A stretch of 43,016 nt of DNA, taken from the NCBI GenBank assembly GCA_024693925.1, contig JAILKH010000089.1, positions 1 to 43,016 of the forward strand, in the 5' to 3' direction. Shown here one piece after another: positions 17,296 through 26,501 of this stretch (its first letter is position 1; each line of letters starts with the position of its first letter). The translations under genes were made by a program, and so were the position numbers. Under the pieces are notes generated by a model. That model saw only the letters and a program-made list of their open reading frames with translations. It ran no database searches and was not told the DNA's origin. The stretch is from Lachnospiraceae bacterium (GTDB lineage Bacteria; Bacillota; Clostridia; Lachnospirales; Lachnospiraceae).

Positions 17296-18507
17296 TCAAT
17301 ACAAAAAGCCTTCTATAAGTTCCCCGGAAAAAACCGGAATCCTGTCTTTGGGAATTATTCCGTAAGCATTGCAGTTGATCACAGAACTGATCACGATATT
17401 TCCCTGCTCCTTCGGCGCTCTGAAAACAACTTTCCCTTCTTCAAGATCAACTCTGCCTCTGATAAAACGAACGCCGTTACTCCCCTTTTTGAGATCACCG
17501 AGGATTTCCATCTTTATAAGCTTGTTATCGTATTCGGCAATACCGGTCAGTTTTCTTAACGCAGGTGCACATATACATTGAAGATTAACAAGCGAAGAAG
17601 CGGGATTACCCGATAACCCCAACATAAACTTATCATCTTTGATTCCATATGCACAAGCCATTCCGGGTTTCATCTTCACACCCTTAACCAAAATCCCATA
17701 ACCTTTTTGTTCCATCGCCTCCGGCACCAGATCATAATCTCCTGCCGAAACTCCTCCTGTGGAAATGATCACATCACAATTTTTTTCACCTTTAGTGATC
17801 AGATCGGTAATTTCCTCAATTGTATCTCCGGCATGTCCCAGATACACCGTATCAAATCCCAGCAGGGTAAGGGCAGCAGAGATAGTATGACTGTTGGAAT
17901 TTCTGATTTTCCCATAAGGAAGCTCCTCTCCCGGATTTACGATCTCATCCCCTGTGGAAATAATACCGGCTAACGGTTTTTTGTATACTTTTATCGTATT
18001 TATTCCAAGTGAAGCGGCAGTTCCGAGCATTCCGATATCAATCTTTGTACCTGCTTTCGCAAGAACAGTTCCTTTTTTAATATCTTCACCCTCTGTAATA
18101 ATATTTTCACCACTCTTATATATACTGCCGATCTTAACCTCTGAATCCGTAAAATCAGTATCTTCATACTTACATACGGCATCGGCTCCCACAGGTATCG
18201 GTGCCCCCGTCATAAGACGAATTGCAGTATTCTGTACCACTTCCATATCAGCAGCCTGACCGGCTTTTATACATTCAAGAACCTTAAACGTTACAGGATT
18301 ATCCTTTGAGGCCTTTCCGGTATCGCAGGCCCGAAATGCATATCCGTCATACGGCGATTTTGAAAAAGACGGAACATTTTCTTTTGCTATAATGTCTTCC
18401 GCCAAAATCCTTCCGAACATTTCATCAATTCCCACGGTACAAATACCCACAGGTACAATATTATCAATAAGTATCTTAATTGCTTCTTTATAATCTGTCT
18501 TTTCCAT
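17296..18507 (-). CDS. moeA: Molybdopterin molybdenumtransferase MoeA
   Basis: A 403-residue enzyme that inserts molybdate into adenylated molybdopterin made by Mog. The N-terminal motif SPYDGYAFRACD corresponds to the family SxxDGYA. The central MogA-like domain shows ISTGDEIVNPGEELPYGKI, and STGGVSAGDYDLVPE matches the GGVSxGDYD pterin site. The C-terminal beta domain is complete. It starts 18 bases after fruK and precedes the MoaE-like gene by 40 bases, all on the minus strand, so an operon is likely. The enzyme using the cofactor is not in the window. Confidence 0.96.
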   Translation of the reverse strand: MEKTDYKEAIKILIDNIVPVGICTVGIDEMFGRILAEDIIAKENVPSFSKSPYDGYAFRACDTGKASKDNPVTFKVLECIKAGQAADMEVVQNTAIRLMTGAPIPVGADAVCKYEDTDFTDSEVKIGSIYKSGENIITEGEDIKKGTVLAKAGTKIDIGMLGTAASLGINTIKVYKKPLAGIISTGDEIVNPGEELPYGKIRNSNSHTISAALTLLGFDTVYLGHAGDTIEEITDLITKGEKNCDVIISTGGVSAGDYDLVPEAMEQKGYGILVKGVKMKPGMACAYGIKDDKFMLGLSGNPASSLVNLQCICAPALRKLTGIAEYDNKLIKMEILGDLKKGSNGVRFIRGRVDLEEGKVVFRAPKEQGNIVISSVINCNAYGIIPKDRIPVFSGELIEGFLY

Positions 18508-18525
18508 ATTTTCCTCTCTCTGCTG

Positions 18526-19470
18526 TTATAAAACCTTATCAACCGGCCGGCAGCACTTACTGCTGCACAGCTTCTCATAGGTTTCCTTTATTAATCGCCC
18601 GGTTGCAAGATCCTCCGAAAAAGCAGTTGCACTGCCTGCTGCCGCTCCCATTCTCAAAGCCTTACGATAATCACCGGTTTGTATATAACCGGCAAGAAAA
18701 CCGGCCACCATGGAATCACCGGCGCCGACAGAATTCTTTACCCTCCCCTTAGGAGTACCCTCACATAATATTTCTCCCTTCTCTGTCACCAGCATGGAGC
18801 CTTCAGCCGCCATTGATACAAGAACATTTACAGCTCCCATTTCCTGCAGCTTATAAGCACCTTCCTTAAGCTCTTCTTCATTTCTTAATTTCCTTCCCAA
18901 TATTTCTTCAAGCTCCCATCTGTTGGGTTTTATCAGAAACGGATGATATTTAAGTACATTCTTAAGCAATTCCCCGGAAGCATCCACCACAGACATTACT
19001 CCTCTGTCCTTAAGCCTTTTAAGTATTATCTCATACACATCCGCCGGAAGGGAATTCGGAATGCTTCCCGCAAGAACAAGAATATCTCCTGAGGTTAATT
19101 TATCCAGCTTCTTAAGAAGTTCGTTCATCTCATCCCCGGATATATAAGGACCCTGTGCATTTATCTCGGTTTCTTCTCCGGATTTGATCTTCACATTTAT
19201 CCTGGAAATGCCTTCTTTAAGTATGATAAAATCAGCTTTAATACCCTTTTTCCGGACACTTTCCACTATTGCCTCACCTGTAAAACCTGCTGCAAATCCA
19301 AGGGCTGTATTATCTATATCAAGATTCTTAAGCACCGTAGAAACATTGATCCCTTTACCTCCGAAATAGCAGTCCTCCGAAACACTTCTGTTAGTCCTTC
19401 CGTAAGCAACCGGTTCCTTCATTCGTACTATATAGTCAATTGCAGGATTAAAGGTTACTGTATATATCAT
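18526..19470 (-). CDS. fruK: 1-phosphofructokinase (PfkB family)
   Basis: A 314-residue ribokinase-fold sugar kinase. The N-terminus TVTFNPAIDYIVRM and GGKGINVSTVLKNL are typical of FruK/LacC. The C-terminal ATP and catalytic-base motif is NSVGAGDSMVAGF, with the Asp as base. GAAGGAGG precedes the ATG. FruK makes fructose-1,6-bisphosphate from fructose-1-phosphate; it is usually coupled to a fructose PTS (fruA) and a DeoR regulator, neither of which is here. Tagatose-6-phosphate kinase (LacC) is the main alternative. Its position 18 bases before moeA is unusual. Confidence 0.85.
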   Translation of the reverse strand: MIYTVTFNPAIDYIVRMKEPVAYGRTNRSVSEDCYFGGKGINVSTVLKNLDIDNTALGFAAGFTGEAIVESVRKKGIKADFIILKEGISRINVKIKSGEETEINAQGPYISGDEMNELLKKLDKLTSGDILVLAGSIPNSLPADVYEIILKRLKDRGVMSVVDASGELLKNVLKYHPFLIKPNRWELEEILGRKLRNEEELKEGAYKLQEMGAVNVLVSMAAEGSMLVTEKGEILCEGTPKGRVKNSVGAGDSMVAGFLAGYIQTGDYRKALRMGAAAGSATAFSEDLATGRLIKETYEKLCSSKCCRPVDKVL

Positions 19471-19573
19471 CAGATACCTCCTTCGAAATCTTTCCCTCGT
19501 CCGTCTTTTTCCCTATAACGGCAGCTGCCACACGTATATATTTAATAATATCCCCATCATACTCCGTATATCT

Positions 19574-19813
19574 TCACAGGCTTTTTATTAATATAAAGAG
19601 TCCTATGGCCATAAATACCCCTATCACAATGATCACAACCCCGGATAACCGGATATAGGAATCCGAAGCCTTACACATCTTACCGTATTTATCCCATTCG
19701 GGAAACCTTCTGTTAAGATCACGAACCGCTCCTGGATTTATAATATACCATATACCTCCGGCAATTATCGCAAACAATAATATTATCAATACCCCAATCA
19801 TAACCTTGTCCAT
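19574..19813 (-). CDS. Small DUF6199-like membrane protein
   Basis: A 79-residue protein with two hydrophobic helices (about 4-24 and 54-76) and a conserved-looking loop INPGAVRDLNRRFPEWDKYG between them. This pattern resembles the DUF6199 family of small Firmicute membrane proteins. The ATG at 19813 is chosen because GAGGG lies nine bases upstream; an ATG five codons earlier is also possible. It stands alone between ltrA-like and fruK. Function unknown. Confidence 0.7.
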   Translation of the reverse strand: MDKVMIGVLIILLFAIIAGGIWYIINPGAVRDLNRRFPEWDKYGKMCKASDSYIRLSGVVIIVIGVFMAIGLFILIKSL

Positions 19814-19894
19814 ACTAATATCCCTCATTCTCCATAATATCCTGCCGCAAAATTATTAAACACATAAAAATCAGGATCGTTTTGATCGCTTCAA

Positions 19895-21016
19895 TTACTG
19901 ATCCTGCACTGTTATTTTTTCATTGATCCGTATCATAAACAACTGTACATACACAAAAACCAGAATAATACCCGCTGTAAGATAACCGTTAATACCCACC
20001 GTAAGTATCATTATTACCGCAAATAATATAAACCCCACCAGAAGTAAGGGGAAAAAACGTTTTCTTGCGACATAGGATCGTATTGACCAGTTCTCGGTCA
20101 TTGCAAGACCGATATAATAAACCAAAAGGGAAATAACCATCATCACAACCTTAGGCAGACTTCTGACCTCACTGTCCCTCATAAATTCAAGTGCGGTAGT
20201 AATACAGGAAAGTGCAATAATAATAAATACATGCAATATCATATACAGTCCGCACCGGCGCATACCGCTTTTGTATATTAAATGATCATAAATATAACCG
20301 TAACTAAAAAACAATCCCGCAACTATCAATACCGAAGTGACCGCAAAATAAACCGTTTCAAAAGTGAAACCTGCCGTAAAATATTCTGCGATGATCAACA
20401 GCATATCACCAAACGTAAAGATCACATAAAGCATTACTCTTTCCGTTAAATGAGAAAAATCCGTTGGCATCTTTGTTATAAACGGCAGAGCTGCCAGACC
20501 AATAAGAAAACCCCAGGGACCCAAAGTATTTTGTGTCATCAGATAAACAGGTATCGAACCCGCTATATACAACGCTTGTAACAGTAACAGAACAGCATTG
20601 GAAAGAATATGTTTTCTCCATTCCGGATTTTCCCGTGTACGAAGCTGCAACAGATAATGTACCGACAGATTCAACAGAATCATACACCAGGCACCCATGT
20701 AAACAGGATAATTAATATCCCAGCCGTGAATGGTATTGGCTCCCATAAAATACAGCAAAATCATATTTATCAGTATCATTACCTTATCCCGGACACTGTT
20801 TTCCCCAAACCAGTTCATATACAGTGTGGTAAAAAACCATATCTGCAAAATGATCATAGAACTTACTATATAGTTAAGAAATGTCTCTCCGGTAATAAAC
20901 CCCGCCTCCACACGATCCAGAAGCGAAGAACTTCTTCCGATCAGATATACAAAAATAAGATCATAGATCAGTTCAATATATTCCACCTTCTTTCCTGAAT
21001 CAGCTGCCATAACCAT
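19895..21016 (-). CDS. LtrA-like low temperature requirement family membrane protein
   Basis: A 373-residue polytopic membrane protein with about ten helices. The family signature near the N-terminus, VEYIELIYDLIFVYLIG, corresponds to the VELFYDLIFV of LtrA proteins. A second conserved block is LTERVMLYVIFTFGDMLL. GGAGG is five bases before the ATG. The LtrA name comes from Listeria, but the biochemical activity of the family is not established. It follows the MATE gene by 57 bases on the same strand. Confidence 0.85.
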   Translation of the reverse strand: MVMAADSGKKVEYIELIYDLIFVYLIGRSSSLLDRVEAGFITGETFLNYIVSSMIILQIWFFTTLYMNWFGENSVRDKVMILINMILLYFMGANTIHGWDINYPVYMGAWCMILLNLSVHYLLQLRTRENPEWRKHILSNAVLLLLQALYIAGSIPVYLMTQNTLGPWGFLIGLAALPFITKMPTDFSHLTERVMLYVIFTFGDMLLIIAEYFTAGFTFETVYFAVTSVLIVAGLFFSYGYIYDHLIYKSGMRRCGLYMILHVFIIIALSCITTALEFMRDSEVRSLPKVVMMVISLLVYYIGLAMTENWSIRSYVARKRFFPLLLVGFILFAVIMILTVGINGYLTAGIILVFVYVQLFMIRINEKITVQDQ

Positions 21017-21073
21017 AATTCCTCCAAAACCCTATGATACGGAATAATTAAGCCTGCCTTTGCCATATTTCCG

Positions 21074-22426
21074 TCATATGATCTTATGTATCCATTTTCC
21101 GCTTAAAAATCTTATTGTAAAAATAATACCCCTGATGCCCCAATCGCTGAACATTCCTATCCATACACCCATAGGACCCATTCCCACTACTCTGATAAGG
21201 TATGTTGCCAGGGATACCCTGCATAACCACATAGTCAAAGTTGCGATCAGCATTGAGAATTTAACATCTCCCGCTGCTCTTAAGCCGTATGCCGTTATAA
21301 AAGACGGTGCCCATAATACAGGTTTAACTATGGTTATCCAGCCAAGCATATATATACAAAGCTTTGCACTGTCCTTTTCCATTCCCGCAAGTCCCACAAC
21401 CGGTCTTGCTATTGCGTAAGTAAAAAGACAGCTTGCCAGGATCACCGCATATCCCCAGCCCAACATCTTTTTTACATAATACTTTGCTTCATCTTTTCTG
21501 CCGGCTCCCAGGCATTGTCCGACTATGGTCATAAGACCTATGCCGACACCGCAGCCTGCAACACCATTAACATTCTCGAAGATATTTGTCATTGCCTGCG
21601 CCGCGATAGCTGTAGTACCAAGAAGCGATACCGAAGATTGAATGGCCAGCTTACCAAACTGAAACATTGAATTCTCGATTCCGTTAGGTATGCCCATTGC
21701 AAGTATTTTTTTTATCTTATAAAAATCAGGTTTAAGCTTATGATAGCTTCTGATGGATATATCCCGATCTTCCCTGCGCAATAAAACCAGTAAAACCAAC
21801 GCAGAAAACACTCTGGAGATCAATGTTGCCAGAGCTGCCCCAAATACTCCCATATTGAGCACAAAAATAAATAAAGCATTTAAACCCACATTAACAAGGT
21901 TTGACACTATGGCAACGTTCATGGGAAGCCGGGTATTTGACTGAGCTCTGAATATAGCACCTCCGGCTGCAGACAGAGCTATTCCCGGATAGGACAGGAT
22001 CGATAACAGGAAATAAATGCCGGCTGCGTACATTACTTCATCATCCACTTCACCAAAAACCCCCGCCAGGATCTGATTTCTGAATCCCAGGCAGATCGTC
22101 ATTATGATAAGAGATAATGCCATTGCAACCAAAATCAGCTGCCCTGCAGATTCCGTAGCTCTTTTTTTATCCCTCTGTCCTATATAAGTCGAACATATAA
22201 TAACTCCGCCGGTAGCAAGGGCGGCAAATGCCTGGACCAGAAGATTATTTATGGAATCTACCAGCGAAACTCCTGAAAGAGCAGCCGCACCGACATTACT
22301 TACCATCATGGAATCAGCCATTCCCATAAGGGAATTTAGAAACTGTTCTGCCATGACAGGGATCAACAGCAAAATAAGTTTCCTGTTACTAAACATATGA
22401 TCATCTTTAATAAGTGTATTACTCAT
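21074..22426 (-). CDS. MATE family multidrug/cation antiporter
   Basis: A membrane transporter of about 450 residues with 12 predicted helices in two homologous halves. Typical MATE segments are LIPVMAEQFLNSLMGMADSM near the N-terminus and GIGLMTIVGQCLGAGRKDEA at the start of the second half. Members export drugs or metabolites using Na+ or H+ gradients. The ATG at 22426 is chosen over a longer TTG-initiated frame, although neither has a strong ribosome binding site. Located 58 bases after azlD on the same strand; a functional link is not implied. Substrate unknown. Confidence 0.93.
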   Translation of the reverse strand: MSNTLIKDDHMFSNRKLILLLIPVMAEQFLNSLMGMADSMMVSNVGAAALSGVSLVDSINNLLVQAFAALATGGVIICSTYIGQRDKKRATESAGQLILVAMALSLIIMTICLGFRNQILAGVFGEVDDEVMYAAGIYFLLSILSYPGIALSAAGGAIFRAQSNTRLPMNVAIVSNLVNVGLNALFIFVLNMGVFGAALATLISRVFSALVLLVLLRREDRDISIRSYHKLKPDFYKIKKILAMGIPNGIENSMFQFGKLAIQSSVSLLGTTAIAAQAMTNIFENVNGVAGCGVGIGLMTIVGQCLGAGRKDEAKYYVKKMLGWGYAVILASCLFTYAIARPVVGLAGMEKDSAKLCIYMLGWITIVKPVLWAPSFITAYGLRAAGDVKFSMLIATLTMWLCRVSLATYLIRVVGMGPMGVWIGMFSDWGIRGIIFTIRFLSGKWIHKII

Positions 22427-22484
22427 CTTATATACCAACCTTAAGATCAAACCGGAATTCCCATTAAAACAGGATCACCGGCTG

Positions 22485-22796
22485 TTAAATTATCACCTGA
22501 ACCAGCACCATATAGAACAAGGTACCTGTAAGTATGCTGACCAATGAATTTCGTTTAAAAACCTGCATACCGGCGACAGTGATAATACCCAGCAATTCAG
22601 GTATACCAAACGAAGGTTTTAAAGGTGTTATATCTTTAAGACAATAGACCACCAGCATCCCTATGATCGCGAAAGGCAATACCCTTCCAAGATATGACAC
22701 ATATTTAGGCGTTTGTTTTCTGAATATAAGAAAGGGTAAGAATCTAAGCAGGATAGTTACTGCCGACATTACCGCTATCAAAATCACGGATTTCAT
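22485..22796 (-). CDS. azlD: Branched-chain amino acid exporter small subunit AzlD
   Basis: A 103-residue membrane protein with about four helices, in the size range of AzlD. The segment LLRFLPFLIFRKQTPKYVSYLGRVLPFAIIG begins with the AzlD hallmark (TxxxRxxPf), and the C-terminal half is hydrophobic. Its ATG overlaps the azlC stop by four bases (ATGA), the usual arrangement for this two-subunit exporter of leucine-type amino acids. Confidence 0.93.
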   Translation of the reverse strand: MKSVILIAVMSAVTILLRFLPFLIFRKQTPKYVSYLGRVLPFAIIGMLVVYCLKDITPLKPSFGIPELLGIITVAGMQVFKRNSLVSILTGTLFYMVLVQVII

Positions 22797-23485
22797 GACC
22801 CTTTTTCCTCCCGATCACTTAATAACGTCAATACCAGCGTAATCAAGAGCATTGACGGTATAAGAAAATTCTCCCTTCCAAATACTACCAGACTTAAAAG
22901 CGTACATATTACGCCTGTAAGCGCCGGAATATGATTCCCGGTTGTAAGCCACTGTTCCGTGAACGAAGCAACAAACAAGGCAGTCATGGAGAACTCTATT
23001 CCTTTAGTGGAAAAAGGCAGTATTACTCCCAGTAAACTTCCCATAATGCTCCCTGCTATCCAATAACAGTGGTTAAATAATGACACCATAAATCTGTATA
23101 ATCTTGGATCCGATCCATCCGGATATTTCCCGTCACACAAAAGAGAGTAAGTCTCATCTGTAAGAGCAAAGATCATATACGGCTTATATTTCCCGGCATC
23201 CTTATATTTATCGATCATGGAAATACTGTAAAATAAATGCCTGGCATTTACCATGATCGTTGTAATGGCTGTAGATAACACAGACGCTCCGCCGGTAAGT
23301 AATCCAACCCCTACGTATTGCATGGAACCCGCATAGATAAATGCACTCATGGAAGCTGTCCAAAGTACACCGTATCCTGCCTTCCTCATTAAAATACCGA
23401 AACCTATACCCAGGACCACATAGCCTGCCAAAACAGGAACAGATTTATAAAATGCCTGACCGATCGTATAACGATACCTGTGCAT
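22793..23485 (-). CDS. azlC: Branched-chain amino acid exporter large subunit AzlC
   Basis: A 230-residue membrane protein of the AzlC family. Typical features are the start GQAFYKSVPVLAGYVVLGIG, the helix SAFIYAGSMQYVGVGLL and the block MVNARHLFYSISM, followed by LTDETYSL. With AzlD it forms an exporter of branched-chain amino acids or analogues such as 4-azaleucine. A good binding site (GAAGGAGAA) precedes the ATG. A promoter with an extended -10 lies at 23557-23585. No Lrp-type regulator is adjacent. Confidence 0.95.
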   Translation of the reverse strand: MHRYRYTIGQAFYKSVPVLAGYVVLGIGFGILMRKAGYGVLWTASMSAFIYAGSMQYVGVGLLTGGASVLSTAITTIMVNARHLFYSISMIDKYKDAGKYKPYMIFALTDETYSLLCDGKYPDGSDPRLYRFMVSLFNHCYWIAGSIMGSLLGVILPFSTKGIEFSMTALFVASFTEQWLTTGNHIPALTGVICTLLSLVVFGRENFLIPSMLLITLVLTLLSDREEKGS

Positions 23486-23556
23486 TTAAATCTTCTCCTT
23501 CCTTAATAAATTTTCTCTACCTTAACATTTTTTCTTTACTATTTTCGTCCATTAGG

Positions 23557-23585
23557 ATTATAACACGACTTCAAAGTAAACAAAA
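23557..23585 (-). promoter_or_regulatory. Promoter of azlCD
   Basis: On the minus strand TATAAT (23557-23562), preceded by TGT (an extended -10), has TTTTGT at 17-base spacing (23580-23585). It faces away from the FMN reductase gene; the two genes are divergent. Confidence 0.5.
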
Positions 23586-23671
23586 TGCAATATAAAACAT
23601 AACGAAAAATAAGAAGTTCAAAAACGCTTCTTATAATAAAATGATAAAAACATAAATTATGGGGGTATGCC

Positions 23672-24301
23672 ATGAACAAAAAATTAAAGGTTCTGATGCT
23701 TAACGGAAGTCCGAGAGAAAACGGAAATATCGCTTTCGCATTCCATGAAATGGAACAGATTTTTGATGAAAATAATGTTGAATATGAAAATATACTGCTC
23801 GGCCGCAATGATATAAGAGGATGTATAGCCTGTGAAACCTGCCGAAGAATCAATAAATGTGTATTTAACGATATCGTAAACGAACTTGCCGAAAAATTCA
23901 AAGCCGCCGACGGTCTGGTGATCGGATCACCTGTATACTACGGTTCTGCCAACGGAACACTTATGTCCGCTCTTCAAAGACTCTTCTACAGTACCGATTT
24001 TGATAAAAGCCTTAAAGTCGGAGCAAGTATTGTAAGTGCAAGGCGCTCCGGATGTACCGCAACCTTTGATGAACTAAATAAATTCTTTACCCTTTCAAAT
24101 ATGCCTGTGGCAAGCAGTCAGTATTGGAATAACTTCTACGGCCAAAACCCGAAAAACGGCAAAGTTGATGAGGAAGGCAGACAGGTAATGCGTGTACTTG
24201 CCGCAAATATGGTCTTCTTAATGAAAAGTATCCTTCTGGGAAAAGAGCAATCCGCTCTTCCAAAAACCGAAGAGCGGATATGGACCAATTTTACTTCCTG
24301 A
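23672..24301 (+). CDS. Flavodoxin-fold NAD(P)H-dependent FMN reductase family protein
   Basis: A 209-residue flavoprotein. The N-terminal FMN phosphate loop is MLNGSPRENGN. The segment GCIACETCRRINKCVFNDI is the cysteine-containing block of the iron-sulfur-flavoprotein/MdaB-like branch, and VIGSPVYYGSANGTL is the isoalloxazine site. The spacing of the Cys (CxxC then C) resembles iron-sulfur flavoproteins but is not proof of a cluster. GGGGGT precedes the ATG. It is divergent from azlC and converges with the GlsB-like gene. Electron donor and substrate unknown. Confidence 0.88.
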   Translation: MNKKLKVLMLNGSPRENGNIAFAFHEMEQIFDENNVEYENILLGRNDIRGCIACETCRRINKCVFNDIVNELAEKFKAADGLVIGSPVYYGSANGTLMSALQRLFYSTDFDKSLKVGASIVSARRSGCTATFDELNKFFTLSNMPVASSQYWNNFYGQNPKNGKVDEEGRQVMRVLAANMVFLMKSILLGKEQSALPKTEERIWTNFTS

Positions 24302-24338
24302 AAAATTAAGAACCGGGGATACCAATTCCTTTATTTTT

Positions 24339-24575
24339 CTACTTCAAAAATTTCCTTCCCAGGAATATTACAACGCAGGCACCTACAACCGATGTTATGA
24401 TACTTCCGATAATATTTGAAACCTGAAATCCGATAAGACTGAACAAGAAGCTTCCCACAAACCCACCTATAAGGCCAAGGATTATGTTCTTAATAAGTCC
24501 TCCTTTACTGCCCATAATATATCCTGCTATACACCCTGATATTGCTCCTACGATTATTCCTGCTATAATTCCCAT
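24339..24575 (-). CDS. GlsB/YeaQ/YmgE family stress-response membrane protein
   Basis: A 78-residue glycine-rich membrane protein with three helices. The pattern IIVGAISGCIAGYIMGSKGG followed by NIILGLIGGFVGSFLF matches the transglycosylase-associated (GlsB) family. TAGGAGGAAC precedes the ATG. Expression in relatives is often induced by envelope or general stress, but the molecular role is unknown. Confidence 0.9.
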   Translation of the reverse strand: MGIIAGIIVGAISGCIAGYIMGSKGGLIKNIILGLIGGFVGSFLFSLIGFQVSNIIGSIITSVVGACVVIFLGRKFLK

Positions 24576-24639
24576 AACGTTCCTCCTATAACAATATATT
24601 TAATATAATTATTAGCTAACTGTAACATTTCCTGATCTT

Positions 24640-25329
24640 TCATGCTTTCAGCAATACTCTGAGTTCATCCTTATCCATCTTCGGAAGTACAGTCAGGATA
24701 TGATTTATGATCCTCTCCAATGACTCTTCCGGGCTCCTCTTATAAGCCGATCTGCATAATTTATCACCCCAGTAATTCTCAGCAATATCGTATCGGCAAT
24801 TACCCCATCCGTATTCATCACCGTTTTTTCGTTTACTGTATTCATAATTCACCGGAACAACATAAGTCTCCATCTGAAGTCTGGTAATAACCGTTTCAAA
24901 GCCCTTGTTGCCACCTTTCTTATAATTGAGACTGTCCTTAATATCTCTCGTAAGCACAGCCCCTGTTTCATAGATATGATCCACAACTCCTTTATCTTTA
25001 TAAGATGCAAGACCATCCTCATATCTTGCATCAAAATCATATCCGTCCCGACGGTAGTTACAAAAATCCGGCCAAAGCTTAAGGCTCATAAATCCTGCTT
25101 TCTTCTCAAAAAACTTTCCATAGACAAGTTCCTTATTCCTAAGCACCTGCCCCTTCCAGTCCCAGGCATCCCAATGAACCTTTCCGCTCCATCTTCCCTG
25201 ATACCATGCCTCATATGAAATATTTTCTTCAAGAGAAAAACCCTGTATCCTTCCGGAAAAAAACGGCAGAAATCCTATCTCATTCACCAATTCCACCAGA
25301 TTCTCCCTGGTTCTTATTTCCTCTGTCAT
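24640..25329 (-). CDS. AlkZ-related protein
   Basis: A 229-residue cytoplasmic protein. The stretch FNAR-like blocks are visible as WPDFCNYRRDGYDFDARYED and DGLASYKDK, with FETVITRLQMETYVVP and YGWGNCRYDIAE later, the pattern of proteins annotated as AlkZ-related (distant relatives of the winged-helix DNA glycosylase AlkZ/YcaQ). The conserved catalytic QxQ/QxD of true AlkZ is not evident, so glycosylase activity should not be assumed. No partner gene is obvious. Confidence 0.75.
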   Translation of the reverse strand: MTEEIRTRENLVELVNEIGFLPFFSGRIQGFSLEENISYEAWYQGRWSGKVHWDAWDWKGQVLRNKELVYGKFFEKKAGFMSLKLWPDFCNYRRDGYDFDARYEDGLASYKDKGVVDHIYETGAVLTRDIKDSLNYKKGGNKGFETVITRLQMETYVVPVNYEYSKRKNGDEYGWGNCRYDIAENYWGDKLCRSAYKRSPEESLERIINHILTVLPKMDKDELRVLLKA

Positions 25330-25398
25330 TTTCCGATATTTATATCCTCCGATATTAATTACCTATTACACCCTATATTCTATATTTATCCGTTTACA

Positions 25399-26061
25399 CT
25401 ATTTTGGATAATAATTTACCACCAGTTCCTGAGGCTCCACGTGACAGGTAAGAAACAGTATCTTAACTCCGGATTTTTTTGCCTCGTCCATGGCTACACC
25501 AAATTCAGGATGAGTTCCAACATTAGGTCGGACTTCAGTCACACCGTCCATCTGTATTACAAAGGCAAGTATGGTTTGATATCCTGCTTTCTTTGCCTTG
25601 ATCAATTCCCTAATATGCTTTACACCTCGTTCTGTCGGTGCATCAGGGAAATATCCGATTCCGTTTATCTCCAGAGTACAACCCTTTACCTCCATAAGGA
25701 ACTTCTCTTTACCTCGTTCCATGTAGAAATCAATACGTGAATTACCATATGTATATTCCGGTATCACTCTATCATAATCACAAGTTTCCAACCACTCCCT
25801 TACCACTTTGTTCGGAGCCTGGCTGTCTATATTAAAAAGTATACCGTTTTCCTTCCGAACCACCACAAGATCATACCTTGTCTTCCGGTTTGGTGTACCC
25901 GGAGCAGTCAGCCACACTTCACATCCCGGTACCAACAGTTCCTTACATCTGCCGGTATTCTTCACATGCACCGTCTCTTTATGTCCTTTAATATCCACAT
26001 CTGCGATAAAACGATTGGGACGATCAATAAATATGCCCCTGATTATATTTTCATACTTCAT
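25399..26061 (-). CDS. sfsA: DNA/RNA nuclease SfsA
   Basis: A 220-residue protein of the SfsA family. An N-terminal OB-like domain (HVKNTGRCKELLVPGCEVWL) precedes a PD-(D/E)XK-type nuclease core seen as NSRIDFYME, FLMEVKGCTL and PDAPTERGVKHIREL, where Asp, Glu and Lys would bind metal. First described as a sugar fermentation stimulation protein, it has since been associated with nuclease activity. Its ATG overlaps the stop of the ThuA-like fragment by one base (TAATG), suggesting coupled translation. Confidence 0.95.
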   Translation of the reverse strand: MKYENIIRGIFIDRPNRFIADVDIKGHKETVHVKNTGRCKELLVPGCEVWLTAPGTPNRKTRYDLVVVRKENGILFNIDSQAPNKVVREWLETCDYDRVIPEYTYGNSRIDFYMERGKEKFLMEVKGCTLEINGIGYFPDAPTERGVKHIRELIKAKKAGYQTILAFVIQMDGVTEVRPNVGTHPEFGVAMDEAKKSGVKILFLTCHVEPQELVVNYYPK

Positions 26062-26333
26062 TATACACTTCCCTGATCACACACAATACTTAGCTTGATT
26101 ATTCTACCTATAAGTTTGAGATATTCTTTGTCCTTAAATTGTATAACAGTATGTCCCGGTGAAAAATAAAACAGTTTTCCTTTACCGAATTCCTTCTTCC
26201 ACCCGGCTGGGTAATCGTTTTGGCGATATATATATTTAAAAAGCAGTTCTTTATTGTCTTCAGACATTTTAAATTGATAAGGTTCTTCAACCATGGACAT
26301 ACGTATCATTTCCGGTTTTTGTCTGTTTATCAT
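26061..26333 (-). pseudogene. C-terminal fragment of a ThuA-like protein
   Basis: This 90-residue frame matches only the end of trehalose-utilisation (ThuA) domain proteins: EEPYQFKM, PAGWKKEFGKGKLFYFSPGH and a final hydrophobic helix. A full ThuA domain has about 210-250 residues, so the N-terminal two thirds is missing and is not found in other frames upstream. Just before it, AGGAAAGAGG opens a six-codon mini-frame (MLNYDG) whose TGA overlaps the ATG at 26331-26333. The fragment may survive because it couples translation to sfsA. Confidence 0.6.
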
Positions 26334-26501
26334 CCATCATAATTAAGCATAATTCCTCTTTCCTGTATTTATTATGATATTTTAGCCGAATTCACGGATA
26401 AATTTATTTTATCATACTTATAATAAGTTTAAAGAGTATAATAAAACAACATATATGCTTAGCGGGATGAATATCCGTGGCTGAATTTTATAAACAGTCT
26501 A

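Noticed and set aside
23539..23901. 120-codon minus-strand frame between azlC and the FMN reductase
   Set aside because: It overlaps the start of the well-supported FMN reductase gene and the azlC promoter and has no family features.
24302..24338. Bidirectional terminator between the convergent FMN reductase and GlsB-like genes
   Set aside because: No stem of useful length was found in the short gap.
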